Positions 1 through 8,215 are shown, counted from the stretch's first letter. The stretch: DNA of 64,000 nucleotides from UBA7703 sp963667195 (GCA_963667195.1 OY762962.1:992001-1056000); one strand, 5' to 3'. Notes: generated by a model not told the origin, from the letters alone. Translations and numbers: made by a program.

Positions 1-9
1 AAATAACGC

Positions 10-396
10 ATGCACGAGCTTGGGATCGTATTTGAAATTCAAAAGCGGGTCACCGCCGTTGCGGAAGAAAACGGCCTCGCTTTGAGCGACATCGCGCAGG
101 TGGTGGTGGAGGTCGGCGAGGCTTCCACCATCGTCCCGCGTTATCTGAAGGAGTGCTGGCCCGCCGCAACCGACGGCACCGAGATGGAAAACGCGGAGTT
201 GGTCGTGGAACTCCTGATCGCGAAAGTGCGCTGTAAAAAATGCGGCACGGTCTACGAATACCTCAAGAACAACAAAAAATGCCCCGTGTGCGGCGCATGG
301 GAATGCGTCATGGTCACAGGGCAGGAGTTTAATATTAAGGAAATTGCGGTGTTTGAGAGCGAGGAGGAATCCGACGAGGATTCCGACGAGGAGTAA
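10..396 (+). CDS. hypA: HypA-like hydrogenase/urease nickel metallochaperone
   Basis: This 128-residue protein matches HypA, which delivers nickel to [NiFe]-hydrogenase during maturation. It begins MHEL, and the N-terminal Met-His-Glu is the nickel-binding site of the family. A zinc-ribbon pair follows: C75/C78 and C91/C94. The end of the normal HypA fold is visible at about residues 104-116 and is followed by an unusual acidic tail of Glu, Asp and Ser. No hydrogenase gene is present in the window, so its partner must lie to the left or elsewhere. A strong terminator follows at 429-453. The ATG lies 10 bases from the window edge, so an upstream operon cannot be judged. Confidence 0.85.
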   Translation: MHELGIVFEIQKRVTAVAEENGLALSDIAQVVVEVGEASTIVPRYLKECWPAATDGTEMENAELVVELLIAKVRCKKCGTVYEYLKNNKKCPVCGAWECVMVTGQEFNIKEIAVFESEEESDEDSDEE

Positions 397-428
397 ACCT
401 TCTCTCCAAACAGATCATGGCAAGTCTT

Positions 429-453
429 TCCCGCCGCAAGGCGGGATTTTTTT
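429..453 (+). terminator. Rho-independent terminator after hypA
   Basis: A 7-bp perfect stem (429-435 with 440-446, sequence TCCCGCC/GGCGGGA) closes a GCAA loop and is followed by a run of seven T. It sits 33 bases after the hypA stop. Confidence 0.9.
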
Positions 454-598
454 CTTGTTGCAAGAATATATTTTTGGATTGCTAGCATGATTTGAATTCC
501 CATTTTCGACGGAAATCCTGCATGATTCGGGGATTTTTACCCTTTGCCTGCCATGATTTCGCCGCAATGGTTCGAAAAGATTACGCAACCGTAACACG

Positions 599-627
599 AC
601 ATATTTGCATTTATTGTCTATTATAAT
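599..627 (+). promoter_or_regulatory. Probable sigma-A promoter of the SHOCT-domain gene
   Basis: A perfect -10 hexamer TATAAT lies at 622-627, 47 bases before the start codon at 675. The -35 region near 598-604 (GACATA) is weak. The rest of the 454-598 stretch shows no gene. Confidence 0.45.
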
Positions 628-674
628 ACACATAGAGGCAGCGACACGTTGCTAGCCTCGTTGAAAGGATTTTT

Positions 675-1067
675 ATGATGATGTATCGTTATTTTCCCGG
701 GAGGATGTTAGGCGGCGGGTTCCTCGGCCTGATCCTCACCGTGGTCGTTGTTGTCGGCATCGTATTGCTGATCGTACTTCTTGCGAGCAAGAAGAATAAA
801 GTGCCCTCTGCGGCAAACGCGGCGCAGGCCGCAACCACCGCTGTTCCCACGGCGCAGGATCGCTTCCTCGCCATCCTCAATGAGCAGCGCGCTGCGTCCG
901 GCATGGGCGCTGCGGAATACGAGGAGCGCAAGCTCGTTCTCGAAGGCGCGCGCGGAGACAACCACGCAAACGCCGAGATCGTATCCCTCAAGGAACGCTA
1001 TGCGCGCGGCGAACTCACCACCAGCGCCTATGTGGAGGCACGCAACAAACTGCTCGGCCTCGGCTGA
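675..1067 (+). CDS. Small membrane protein with C-terminal SHOCT domain
   Basis: The 130-residue product has one strongly hydrophobic segment at about residues 17-37, an Ala/Thr-rich spacer (44-60) and a C-terminal SHOCT-type short helical hairpin at about 103-127 (LKERYARGELTTSAYVEARN). A related half-copy, with FLAILNEQ and EYEERK, lies at 64-90, so the cytoplasmic part may be a degenerate tandem SHOCT. SHOCT domains occur at the ends of many unrelated membrane proteins and are thought to mediate oligomerisation. No enzyme function can be assigned. Three ATG codons occur in a row at 675; AAAGGA at 664-669 serves as ribosome site. Confidence 0.8.
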   Translation: MMMYRYFPGRMLGGGFLGLILTVVVVVGIVLLIVLLASKKNKVPSAANAAQAATTAVPTAQDRFLAILNEQRAASGMGAAEYEERKLVLEGARGDNHANAEIVSLKERYARGELTTSAYVEARNKLLGLG

Positions 1068-1238
1068 TACAGATTTCCGGCGTAACTTCGGCGGGCGGGC
1101 TCCAAACGAGCCTGCCCGTTTTTCGTTTTGCAAGTTCACAATTGATTGGCGTCAATAATTCATGGAAAACGATTGTTTCCGCGCGCGGCACATGCTATAT
1201 TGAACTTAGCGAAATTCGATACGCGGGAGGGACACGGT

Positions 1239-1589
1239 ATGCTGACCTATGGCGGACGAGAAGCGACGAGCGCGGAGCGCGCCGCTTGCCTGGATTTCAT
1301 CTCCCGCTTTTCCCAGCAGCAGGAGACGTTGCAGTTTCCGGAAATAGCCGTGCTGGAAACGGACAGCTTCGGTCGGGTCATGGTGTTTCTGCGCGTGTTG
1401 CACGAGGACGGCTTCGAGGAACCGCTTTTGATCATCTTCAAGGAGATCCACCCGGACGGCGGATATCTCGCGGGGCCAAAGTCGATTTTGCGCGTGCGCG
1501 CCGCCTCTTTTTATGCGGGAATCGAGCACCACAAAACCCGCAACAGCTGGGAATGCCCGCCGGACGCGGAACCGCGCTTCGACCTGTAA
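1239..1589 (+). CDS. Conserved hypothetical protein, 116 residues
   Basis: I do not recognise the family. The start at 1239 is chosen because GGGAGG at 1225-1230 lies eight bases upstream. An in-frame ATG at 1146 would add 31 residues but has no comparable ribosome site. The protein is soluble, with no signal peptide or membrane segment, and mixes acidic stretches with a hydrophobic core (VMVFLRVLHE, LLIIFKEI). It ends with a Cys-Pro-Pro motif. It stands alone between the SHOCT gene and the molybdenum locus. Confidence 0.55.
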   Translation: MLTYGGREATSAERAACLDFISRFSQQQETLQFPEIAVLETDSFGRVMVFLRVLHEDGFEEPLLIIFKEIHPDGGYLAGPKSILRVRAASFYAGIEHHKTRNSWECPPDAEPRFDL

Positions 1590-1718
1590 AACGCAGGATT
1601 TCACATCCGATCATGCAAATTTCAATATGTTTTTCTTAGAATATCGATCTTGACAATCTCGAAAAAAAGCAGGATTCTAGCAACGTACCCCATTATTTGG
1701 ATCAGGTGGTACTTCCTC

Positions 1719-2345
1719 ATGAAAACGGCAGGTTTGATCACCGTTGCGGGACAATCGACACGCATGCACGCATTTAAACCGCTGCTGCCGATCGGCGGAA
1801 CCCCGATGATAGCCCTCACGGCAGGGGTGTTCCGCAGAGCCGGAATCACGGACTTGTTTGTTGTGGTCGGAAACCGCGGCGAGGAGATCATCTCCGCGCT
1901 GAGCGACTTTCCCGTTCATTTTCTCTGGAACGACGCTTACGCCGAGACGGAGATGTTCGCCTCGTTTCAAATCGGACTCAACGCGATCCGCCGCACGGGC
2001 GAATTTGACGCGGCATTCCTGCTACCGGGCGATATGCCCGCGGTGGAGCCGGACGTGCTACACCAGCTGATGGCGAAGATGGAATCCGAGCCGTGGGACG
2101 CGATTTTTCCCAGCGACGGCACGCGCCGCCTGCATCCGCCGCTGATCCGCGCAAACCTGTTTTCCCCGCTGGTGGCCTATTCCGGCGAGGACGGACTCAG
2201 AGGCGCATTCCGGTTCCTCAACGCATCCATCGGCTATGTGGTGACACCGGAGACGGGCTGCAAGCTGGATGTCGATACGCCGGAGGACTACGCAAGGATT
2301 CAGCAGTATTTACGGCAAAAGCAAACCGGGGAGGATGACGCATGA
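1719..2345 (+). CDS. MocA-like molybdenum cofactor nucleotidyltransferase
   Basis: This 208-residue protein belongs to the MobA/MocA nucleotidyltransferase group. MocA transfers CMP to molybdopterin, making the dinucleotide cofactor used by xanthine dehydrogenase-type enzymes. The N-terminal signature AGQSTRMHAFKPLL keeps the Ser, Arg and Lys expected for NTP and pyrophosphate handling. PGDMP at about residues 108-112 is the metal-binding Asp motif. The start at 1719 is chosen for AGGTGG at 1704-1709; an in-frame ATG at 1650 lacks a ribosome site and would add a non-homologous extension. It overlaps the next gene by four bases (ATGA) and lies upstream of the Mo hydroxylase subunits, which supports the cofactor role. 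CTP versus GTP use cannot be told. Confidence 0.8.
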   Translation: MKTAGLITVAGQSTRMHAFKPLLPIGGTPMIALTAGVFRRAGITDLFVVVGNRGEEIISALSDFPVHFLWNDAYAETEMFASFQIGLNAIRRTGEFDAAFLLPGDMPAVEPDVLHQLMAKMESEPWDAIFPSDGTRRLHPPLIRANLFSPLVAYSGEDGLRGAFRFLNASIGYVVTPETGCKLDVDTPEDYARIQQYLRQKQTGEDDA

Positions 2346-3256
2346 GTACGATCGCAATCATCCTGGCAGCCGGCGAACCAAGGCAAATGAGCCACTTTCA
2401 GCCGATGCTCAAGCTCAACGGCAAATCCGTCATCCGCCGCCAGATCGACGCGTTTCGCGCGGCGAATGTCCATGATATCCTCATCGTGACCGGCTTCCAC
2501 GCAGGCATGCTGGAGCGGCATCTCGCGGGCGAAACGGTGCGTTTCGTCAAGAACGAGGAGTTCGCAACCACGGACATGATGGCGTCGTTTCAGTGCGCGT
2601 TGCGCGCGCTGCCGCCGGAGTGCGACCGCGTGCTGATGACGCCGGGAGACGTGCCATATCTCAACGCGGAGACGATTGCGGCGCTGCTGCGCTCAACAAA
2701 GCCTGTCGCGATTCCGAGCTTTCGCGGCAGCGCGGGACACCCCGCTATGATCCGCAAAAGCTGCTTTGCTTCCTTATTGAGTTACGACGGCGAGCGTGGC
2801 CTTCGCGGCGCGCTGGCGCAATGGAAAAAAGACACCGAGTTTGTGCCGACCGATGAAAACGGCATGCTTATCGACATCAATACCGAGCTGGACTACCAGC
2901 GCGAGCAGCGGGAACAGACGCAGGTCTCCCCCGTTCTCACGGCGGCACTGACCATCTCTCTTGGCGAAACCGGTATCGACGAGCGCGGCGTACGCCTATT
3001 GGAATGCATCGAGCAGGAGCAGTCCCTCCAGCGCGGCGCCGTTCAGGCGGGGCTATCATACAGCAACGCATGGCTGACGCTCAACCGCATGGAAGAGGCG
3101 CTTGGCTGCCGGCTGGTCGAGCGAAAGCTCGGCGGAGCCACCGGCGGCGGCAGCAGCCTCACGCAGGACGGGCTCGATTGGACGGCGCGCTATCGCCGCC
3201 TCGAGCGGGAGCTTTCCGCGGCACTCCTGGAGATTCAGCGAAATGAATTTCACTAA
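2342..3256 (+). CDS. Degenerate MocA-like domain fused to ModE-type DNA-binding domain
   Basis: This 304-residue protein has two parts. Residues 1-190 resemble the MocA nucleotidyltransferase next door, including a PGDVP motif and a GHPAM motif. The N-terminal nucleotide signature is altered: in AAGEPRQMSHFQPML the usual Ser, Arg and Lys are replaced by Pro, Gln and Gln. Residues about 208-300 form a winged helix like the N-terminal domain of ModE (LSYSNAWLTLNRMEEALG, then LVERKLGG, GGG and SLTQDG). Such domains bind DNA in molybdate-responsive regulators. I infer a transcription factor in which a catalytically weakened nucleotidyltransferase fold senses cofactor or nucleotide, probably acting on the xdh genes that start 260 bases downstream. 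Residual enzyme activity is not excluded. Confidence 0.75.
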   Translation: MSTIAIILAAGEPRQMSHFQPMLKLNGKSVIRRQIDAFRAANVHDILIVTGFHAGMLERHLAGETVRFVKNEEFATTDMMASFQCALRALPPECDRVLMTPGDVPYLNAETIAALLRSTKPVAIPSFRGSAGHPAMIRKSCFASLLSYDGERGLRGALAQWKKDTEFVPTDENGMLIDINTELDYQREQREQTQVSPVLTAALTISLGETGIDERGVRLLECIEQEQSLQRGAVQAGLSYSNAWLTLNRMEEALGCRLVERKLGGATGGGSSLTQDGLDWTARYRRLERELSAALLEIQRNEFH

Positions 3257-3387
3257 AACAAATCCCCATCACGCAAAACCAACCGACTTTTCTGATAGAA
3301 CCATTCTACTGTTAGACTGATCTATTGCACGTTTCACTTTTTCTTTTTTACCGGACCTGAAACACATGAAAAATTGAATATTGTTTT

Positions 3388-3420
3388 GGCCATTCCCCCG
3401 CAGGGGTTTTTATACTTCAT
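3388..3420 (+). repeat. 33-bp direct repeat, copy 1, upstream of xdh genes
   Basis: This is identical over 33 bases to 3459-3491. It contains a small hairpin core, CCCC-CGCA-GGGG, followed by TTTTTATACT. The TATACT at 3411-3416 resembles a -10 hexamer. Confidence 0.85.
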
Positions 3421-3440
3421 CAAATGAAAAAAAACATTTG
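3421..3440. repeat. Inverted repeat CAAATG-N8-CATTTG
   Basis: A 6-bp perfect inverted repeat around eight A residues lies directly after the first 33-bp repeat. It could be an operator half-site pair or a small hairpin. Confidence 0.5.
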
Positions 3441-3458
3441 ATAAGAGATTCGCAATAG

Positions 3459-3491
3459 GGCCATTCCCCCGCAGGGGTTTTTATACTTCAT
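3459..3491 (+). promoter_or_regulatory. 33-bp direct repeat, copy 2, probable xdh promoter/operator
   Basis: Copy 2 of the repeat starts 71 bases after copy 1. Its TATACT (3482-3487) would place transcription start near 3494, a short leader before the ribosome site at 3501-3507 and the TTG start at 3516. No consensus -35 is present, which fits an activator-dependent promoter. The neighbouring ModE-type fusion protein is the obvious candidate regulator, but this is inference. Confidence 0.5.
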
Positions 3492-3515
3492 TCAGAAATG
3501 AGAGGAGAACCGTTC

Positions 3516-4349
3516 TTGAGAGATTTTGTGTATCTTGCTCCTGAAACACTGGAGGAAGCCGCCGCGCTCAAGCTGGAGCACGACGACAAGGCGATCTTCA
3601 TGGCGGGCGCGACAGATGTGATCATCCGTCTGCGCGACCACCTGATCGCACCGGATTTCGTGATCGACCTGAAGAACATCCCCGACCTCGGCAGCATCAC
3701 GTTTTCCGAGACAGACGGCCTGCACATCGGCGCGCTCGCGACCATGACGCAGATTGCGACCAACGAACACGTGCTGCGGCACTATCCCACGCTCGCCGAA
3801 GCCGCGGCCTACGTCGGCGGACGGCAGATTCGCAACCGTGCGACCTGCGCGGGCAACATCGTGAACGCCTCTCCCCTTGCGGATACCGCAACGCCGCTGT
3901 ATTGCCATGACGCGGTCATGGAAATCTACGGCCTGCCGGGCTGCCGTGAACTGCCGATTCAGGAGTTCATTCTCTTCGTGCGTAAGGTCGCGCTCAAGCC
4001 CGGCGAACTCGTCACGGGCATCCGCGTGCCGTATCTGCCGGAAGCAAAAGGCGTGTTCCGCAAGATCGCGCGCAGAAACGAAGTGGATCTTTCCACCGTC
4101 TGCGGCACGGTGCTCAAGGTTCAAGATAACTATCGCATCGCGATGGGCTCTGTGGCGCCCACGCCGCTGCGCCTGCCGAAGACAGAAGCGCTGCTCAATG
4201 GCAAGCCGCTCACCGATGCGCTGATCGCGGAGGCGGCTTCGCTCGCGGCGACCGAAGTCAGCCCCATCGACGACGTGCGCGCGGATCGCCAGTACCGTCT
4301 GGATATCGTATCGTACCTCGTGCGCGACGGGCTCACGAAACTGCGCTGA
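3516..4349 (+). CDS. Xanthine dehydrogenase family FAD-binding subunit
   Basis: This is the medium (FAD) subunit of a three-subunit molybdenum hydroxylase, passing electrons from the 2Fe-2S clusters to the acceptor. The N-terminus RDFVYLAPETLEEAA is typical. AGATDVIIRLRD at about residues 30-42 and GGRQIRNRATCAGNIVNASPLAD at about 103-125 are the FAD-binding segments. TTG at 3516 is the likely start: AGAGGAG at 3501-3507 sits eight bases upstream and the protein then begins at the family's usual position. The in-frame ATG at 3498 would place that ribosome site inside the gene. It is followed after 13 bases by the 2Fe-2S subunit gene. Substrate (purine or other N-heterocycle) cannot be read from this subunit. 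Confidence 0.9.
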   Translation: MRDFVYLAPETLEEAAALKLEHDDKAIFMAGATDVIIRLRDHLIAPDFVIDLKNIPDLGSITFSETDGLHIGALATMTQIATNEHVLRHYPTLAEAAAYVGGRQIRNRATCAGNIVNASPLADTATPLYCHDAVMEIYGLPGCRELPIQEFILFVRKVALKPGELVTGIRVPYLPEAKGVFRKIARRNEVDLSTVCGTVLKVQDNYRIAMGSVAPTPLRLPKTEALLNGKPLTDALIAEAASLAATEVSPIDDVRADRQYRLDIVSYLVRDGLTKLR

Positions 4350-4362
4350 GGAGGAAACCAAT

Positions 4363-4839
4363 ATGGATTATTGTGTCAAGTTTTGCGTCAATAACGAGCC
4401 CGTGGAGCTGACCGTGTCCGGCAGCGAGACGCTGCTGCACGTGCTGCGCGAAAAGCTCGGCTACACCGGCACCAAGGAAGGCTGCGGCGCGGGTGAATGC
4501 GGCGCCTGCACCATCATCATGGATGGTCAGGCCGTCAACGCCTGCCTCGTGCTCGCACCCGAGGCCAACGGCAAGGTCATCACCACGGTGGAAGGCTTAG
4601 CGCACGGCGACGAGCTGACCCCGCTGCAGGAATCGTTTATCGACCACGCGGCGCTGCAATGCGGCTTTTGCACGCCCGGCATGCTGATGAGCGCCGAGGC
4701 GATGCTCCGCGAGAACCCGCATCCCACGCGCGAGCAGATCAACCGCAACATGTCCGGCAACCTCTGCCGCTGCACGGGATATAAGAAGATTGTGGAAGCC
4801 ATTGAAGACGTGATTGCAAAGGGGGTTTACGAGAAATGA
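4363..4839 (+). CDS. Xanthine dehydrogenase family (2Fe-2S)-binding subunit
   Basis: The 158-residue small subunit carries both iron-sulfur clusters. The plant-ferredoxin-type cluster uses C41, C46, C49 and C61 (CGAGECGAC motif). The C-terminal helical domain binds the second cluster through C100, C103, C135 and C137 (CGFCTPG and CRCTGY). All eight ligands are present. The gene lies between the FAD and Mo subunits and overlaps the Mo subunit start by four bases (ATGA), so translation is probably coupled. Confidence 0.95.
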   Translation: MDYCVKFCVNNEPVELTVSGSETLLHVLREKLGYTGTKEGCGAGECGACTIIMDGQAVNACLVLAPEANGKVITTVEGLAHGDELTPLQESFIDHAALQCGFCTPGMLMSAEAMLRENPHPTREQINRNMSGNLCRCTGYKKIVEAIEDVIAKGVYEK

Positions 4840-7196
4840 ACGTCGCAGGACAAGAAAGTGAACGCCTCGAAACAAACGTTGTCGGTCAATCGGTAGAGCG
4901 CCTGGACGCGATCAAGAAGGTCACCGGCACCGCCATCTTTGCGGACGACATCCAGTTCTCCCGCCCGCTCTACGCGCAGGTGGTGCGCTCTCCGCATGCC
5001 CACGCGAACATCCTCTCCATCGACCTCACCGCGGCGCAGTCCCTGCCGGGCGTGCGCAGCGTGATCACAGGCGAGTGCTACAAAAAGCGCGCGGGGCTCT
5101 ATCTGGAGGACAAAAACTTCATCGCGGTCGGCAAAGCGCGTTATCGCGGCGAGCCGGTTGCGGCTGTCGCGGCCGATTCTCCGGAGATCGCCCGCCGCGC
5201 CTGCGAGCTCGTCAAGGTGGAATACGAAGTGCTGCCCGCCGTCACCGACGCGCTGGAGGGCATGAAGCCCGACGCTCCCATCATCCACCCCGACCTCGGC
5301 TCCTACAAGGTGCTGCCGATCTTCTATCCGAAACCCGGCACGAACATCTCGCACCATTACGTGCTGAGAAAAGGCGACGCGGACAAGGCGTTTGCGGAAG
5401 CGGATCGCGTGTTCGATCACAGCTTTTACATTCCGCACGTGCAGCATGTGCCGATCGAGCCGCACGCCTGCACCGCGCAGTATATGCCGGATGGCGACCT
5501 GACCATCTGGGCGGCTTGCCAGAGCCCGTTCGCCGTGCGCCGCGCGCTGGCGGAGACGTTTGACTTCCCGCTCAACAAGATTCGCGTTATCTCTAAGGCC
5601 GTCGGCGGCGGATTCGGCTGCAAGGCGGGCACGACGCTGGAAGGCATCGTCATCCCGCTCGCGATGCTCAATCCCGGTCGCCCGGTCAAGATGACCTACA
5701 CGCGCGAGGACGAGTTCCAGAACGCCTATGTGCGCCAGGGACTGCACATCAACATCAAGACCGCCGTGCGCAAAGACGGCAAGATCATAGGCTCCAAGAA
5801 CGTGCTTGCCTGGGATGGCGGCGCGTATACGGAATACGGCGTGAACATCGTCAAGGCTGCGGGCTGGGGCTGCGTTGGCCCGTATGATATCGAGAACATC
5901 GCGACCGACAGCTACTGCGTCTACACGAACCACCCCGTCGGCGGGCCGTACCGTGGATTCGGCATGTGCGAAATCCACTTTGGCATCGAGCAGAATATCG
6001 ACATGATCGCGCACGAGATGGGCCTTGATCCACTCGAAATGCGCAAGATCAACGGCATCCGCGAAGGTGGAAAGAGCGCAACGGGACAGACCATCGACGT
6101 TGCGGGTTATCAGGAGTGCCTCGAGCGCGCCTCCCAGCTCATGGAGATGGATAAACCCAGCGCGCCCAGCGGAAGCCCGACGAAGCTCCGCGGCAAAGGC
6201 ATTGCGGGCGGCTGGAAAGCACCGTCTATGCCGACGGACGTCGCCAGCAGCGTCATCATCCGCATGAACGAGGACGGCACGTTTATCCTGCTTGCCTCCT
6301 GCCACGACATCGGTCAGGGCTCGGACACCATCATGGCGCAGATCGCGGCGGAGACGCTGACGGTCCCCGTCGAGAAGATCAGCGTGCGCACCGGAGACAC
6401 CGATTATACGCCGTATGAGTGGCAGACCGTCGCCTCTCGTTCGACCTATTGCGCGGGCAACGCGACCAAGCTCGCGGCGGAAGACCTGCGCAACAAGGTG
6501 CTGGAGCTGGCGCAGATCAAGATGGGCACGTGGAAGAACGACCTGTATCTCGAGGGCGGCTATGTCTGCCGCAAGTTCTATCCGGATCAGAAGGTGCCGC
6601 TTGCCGCATTCGCGCTGGGCCTCACCCTGCCGGATCAGAGCGGTATCGGCGGCCCCATGATCGGCGTAGGCTCGTTTGTGGTGCCAAACAACATCGCGGC
6701 TGACAAGAAGACCGGACTTTCGCCGAAGCCCGTCGCGTTCTGGAGCATGGGCGTCAACGGCGCGGAGGTCGAGGTGGACACCGAAACCGGCAAAGTCAAG
6801 GTGCTCAAGATGGTCTCCGTGTTCGACGCGGGCAAAGTCATCAATCCCGCGATGTACGAAGGCCAGGCGGAGGGCGCAATGGTGCAGGCCATGGGGACAG
6901 CGCTGTATGAGGAGCTCAAGCTCAAGGACGGCCGCGTGATGAACCCCAGCTTTGTGGACTATAAGATCCCCGCGTTTGAGGACATGCCCGAGCTGATCGT
7001 CGAGGCCATCGAGAAGCCCGAACCCACCGGCCCCTATGGCGCGCGCGGCATCGGCGAAATTACGATGGTGCCGGGAGCACCCGCGATTGCCAACGCGGTT
7101 GCCAACGCCATCGGCGTCCGCTTCCTGCGCATGCCGCTGACCCCCGACGTGGTGCTCAAAGCCCTCCGGGAGAAGAAGGCAGCCGAAGGGAAATAA
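4836..7196 (+). CDS. Xanthine dehydrogenase family molybdopterin-binding subunit
   Basis: The 786-residue large subunit holds the molybdenum active site. It shows the aldehyde oxidase/xanthine dehydrogenase hammerhead N-terminus (about 1-135), the GGGFGCK cofactor loop near residue 253, the GGPYRGFG loop near 370 and a C-terminal GARGIGE (about 730-736) with the conserved active-site Glu. The RGFG form matches the xanthine dehydrogenase side of the family more than carbon monoxide dehydrogenase, but the substrate remains open. It is the last gene of the operon. Its final 17 codons are duplicated at 8259-8311, after an AT-rich insertion. The two copies differ by one base plus the stop codon (TAA here, TAG in the copy). 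Confidence 0.92.
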   Translation: MNVAGQESERLETNVVGQSVERLDAIKKVTGTAIFADDIQFSRPLYAQVVRSPHAHANILSIDLTAAQSLPGVRSVITGECYKKRAGLYLEDKNFIAVGKARYRGEPVAAVAADSPEIARRACELVKVEYEVLPAVTDALEGMKPDAPIIHPDLGSYKVLPIFYPKPGTNISHHYVLRKGDADKAFAEADRVFDHSFYIPHVQHVPIEPHACTAQYMPDGDLTIWAACQSPFAVRRALAETFDFPLNKIRVISKAVGGGFGCKAGTTLEGIVIPLAMLNPGRPVKMTYTREDEFQNAYVRQGLHINIKTAVRKDGKIIGSKNVLAWDGGAYTEYGVNIVKAAGWGCVGPYDIENIATDSYCVYTNHPVGGPYRGFGMCEIHFGIEQNIDMIAHEMGLDPLEMRKINGIREGGKSATGQTIDVAGYQECLERASQLMEMDKPSAPSGSPTKLRGKGIAGGWKAPSMPTDVASSVIIRMNEDGTFILLASCHDIGQGSDTIMAQIAAETLTVPVEKISVRTGDTDYTPYEWQTVASRSTYCAGNATKLAAEDLRNKVLELAQIKMGTWKNDLYLEGGYVCRKFYPDQKVPLAAFALGLTLPDQSGIGGPMIGVGSFVVPNNIAADKKTGLSPKPVAFWSMGVNGAEVEVDTETGKVKVLKMVSVFDAGKVINPAMYEGQAEGAMVQAMGTALYEELKLKDGRVMNPSFVDYKIPAFEDMPELIVEAIEKPEPTGPYGARGIGEITMVPGAPAIANAVANAIGVRFLRMPLTPDVVLKALREKKAAEGK
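7143..7195 (+). repeat. 53-bp direct repeat, left copy (end of Mo-subunit gene)
   Basis: These last coding bases of the Mo-subunit gene match 8259-8311 at 52 of 53 positions (G at 7189, C at 8305). Together the two copies bracket the AT-rich cassette. Confidence 0.95.
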
Positions 7197-7222
7197 AAAC
7201 TGCATTTCTCAACAACAAAAAA

Positions 7223-7252
7223 CAACCGCTCAAGCTTGCGCTTGGGCGGTTG
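7223..7252. terminator. Bidirectional terminator between Mo-subunit gene and cassette gene
   Basis: A 13-bp stem with one G-T pair (7223-7235 with 7240-7252) closes a 4-base loop. The A-rich flank at 7211-7222 gives a U-tract only for the leftward cassette transcript. The rightward flank (CTTCATTT) is a weak tract. Confidence 0.75.
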
Positions 7253-7268
7253 CTTCATTTGCCTAATT

Positions 7269-8174
7269 TTACTGGATTTCTCCGACAAATGTATAATCTA
7301 CTGATTCGATAGTCTTATTGAATATTGAAAACCTATATACATCAGGGTCCTCCTCAACGGAAATGTTTTCCATAGTGGCTTTGAGTGTCAAAATTGTCTT
7401 AACTGAAGTCTGCACTTTTAGTGCGTTCTCAATGATGTAATCTAAAGCAAGACTGATGCAAGGCTCTTCAAAAAAGTGAATATCATTATTATAAATTGAT
7501 GCTTGATAAACAACTTTATATAATTCCCGAAATTTGTTCGTTTGCTCTAAATCAAATTTAAGTCGTATCATTTTTCTCCGAGTATCGTTATTATTTGATC
7601 TATGATTATCCCGTGATTCTACATCGGCTCTCCTATTATGAATCAAACCACCGTCAATTGATTCAACCTTAACCTTAATTCGTTTTTCAATTTCTTCTGT
7701 TGGCTTAACGACAAATTTTTCGATCTTTATGAAAGATGGCGGAGTCTTGCCTGTATCAGTAAGCTCCATTGTAATCAAGCTTGTACTGTCCTCATTCATC
7801 CAGAGCGAGAAACTATCTATGTCAATAAGCGAATAGAATTCCGCTGCAAATCTCATTTTTGCAAAGAAAGTATCCTTTTTCTCGCGATTATCATTGATAT
7901 TGTTGAGTATTTTGTTTTGCTTCCATGATAACGAAGAAAACACGACTGTACTTATAACACCTAATAAGCATCCCCAAAATCCTAACCAATCGCTTTTCTT
8001 AAGGGCTTCTTCCGAAACAAGAAGATCCGCAGGCAATCCGTGCCTGTTAAATAGAATAAAAGCTAAATATGTAAGAACAGCGACTAAGACTAGACTCACA
8101 AAAACAAGAGCACTTGAGCCATCTATAAATTTATGGTTGGCGGTATCCATCTTGTTTGATTTTCCTTTTCTCAT
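7269..8174 (-). CDS. Cassette-borne two-TM membrane protein of unknown function
   Basis: This 301-residue protein has transmembrane segments at about residues 20-43 and 65-85, joined by a short polar loop, then a long hydrophilic cytoplasmic domain with no motif I recognise. ATG at 8174 is chosen because GGAG lies seven bases upstream; a TTG six codons earlier is possible. The gene is strikingly AT-rich in codon use beside the G+C-rich Mo-subunit gene and lies convergent to it. It is the only gene in an insertion bracketed by a 53-bp duplication of that gene's 3' end. The protein at 49983-50702 has a similar layout (TM, loop, TM containing a Ser-Thr, then Asn after the second TM), so both may belong to one accessory family. 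Confidence 0.7.
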   Translation of the reverse strand: MRKGKSNKMDTANHKFIDGSSALVFVSLVLVAVLTYLAFILFNRHGLPADLLVSEEALKKSDWLGFWGCLLGVISTVVFSSLSWKQNKILNNINDNREKKDTFFAKMRFAAEFYSLIDIDSFSLWMNEDSTSLITMELTDTGKTPPSFIKIEKFVVKPTEEIEKRIKVKVESIDGGLIHNRRADVESRDNHRSNNNDTRRKMIRLKFDLEQTNKFRELYKVVYQASIYNNDIHFFEEPCISLALDYIIENALKVQTSVKTILTLKATMENISVEEDPDVYRFSIFNKTIESVDYTFVGEIQ

Positions 8175-8206
8175 ATTGATATCTCCAATCAAAGTTCTCT
8201 CTTGTT

Positions 8207-8215
8207 ATTATATCA
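8207..8215 (-). promoter_or_regulatory. Extended -10 promoter of the cassette gene
   Basis: On the minus strand TGATATAAT is an extended -10 element, 33 bases before the start codon. The -35 region is poor. Confidence 0.5.

Noticed and set aside
3420..3491. CRISPR-like reading of the two 33-bp repeats
   Set aside because: Only two copies with one 38-bp interval, no further repeats and no cas genes. They are better explained as promoter elements.
3492..4361. Long minus-strand open frame opposite the FAD subunit gene
   Set aside because: It is the antisense shadow of a well-recognised gene; high G+C and codon bias create long open frames on the other strand. The same applies to the 792-codon frame opposite the Mo subunit and to the long frames opposite argG, argC and gmd.
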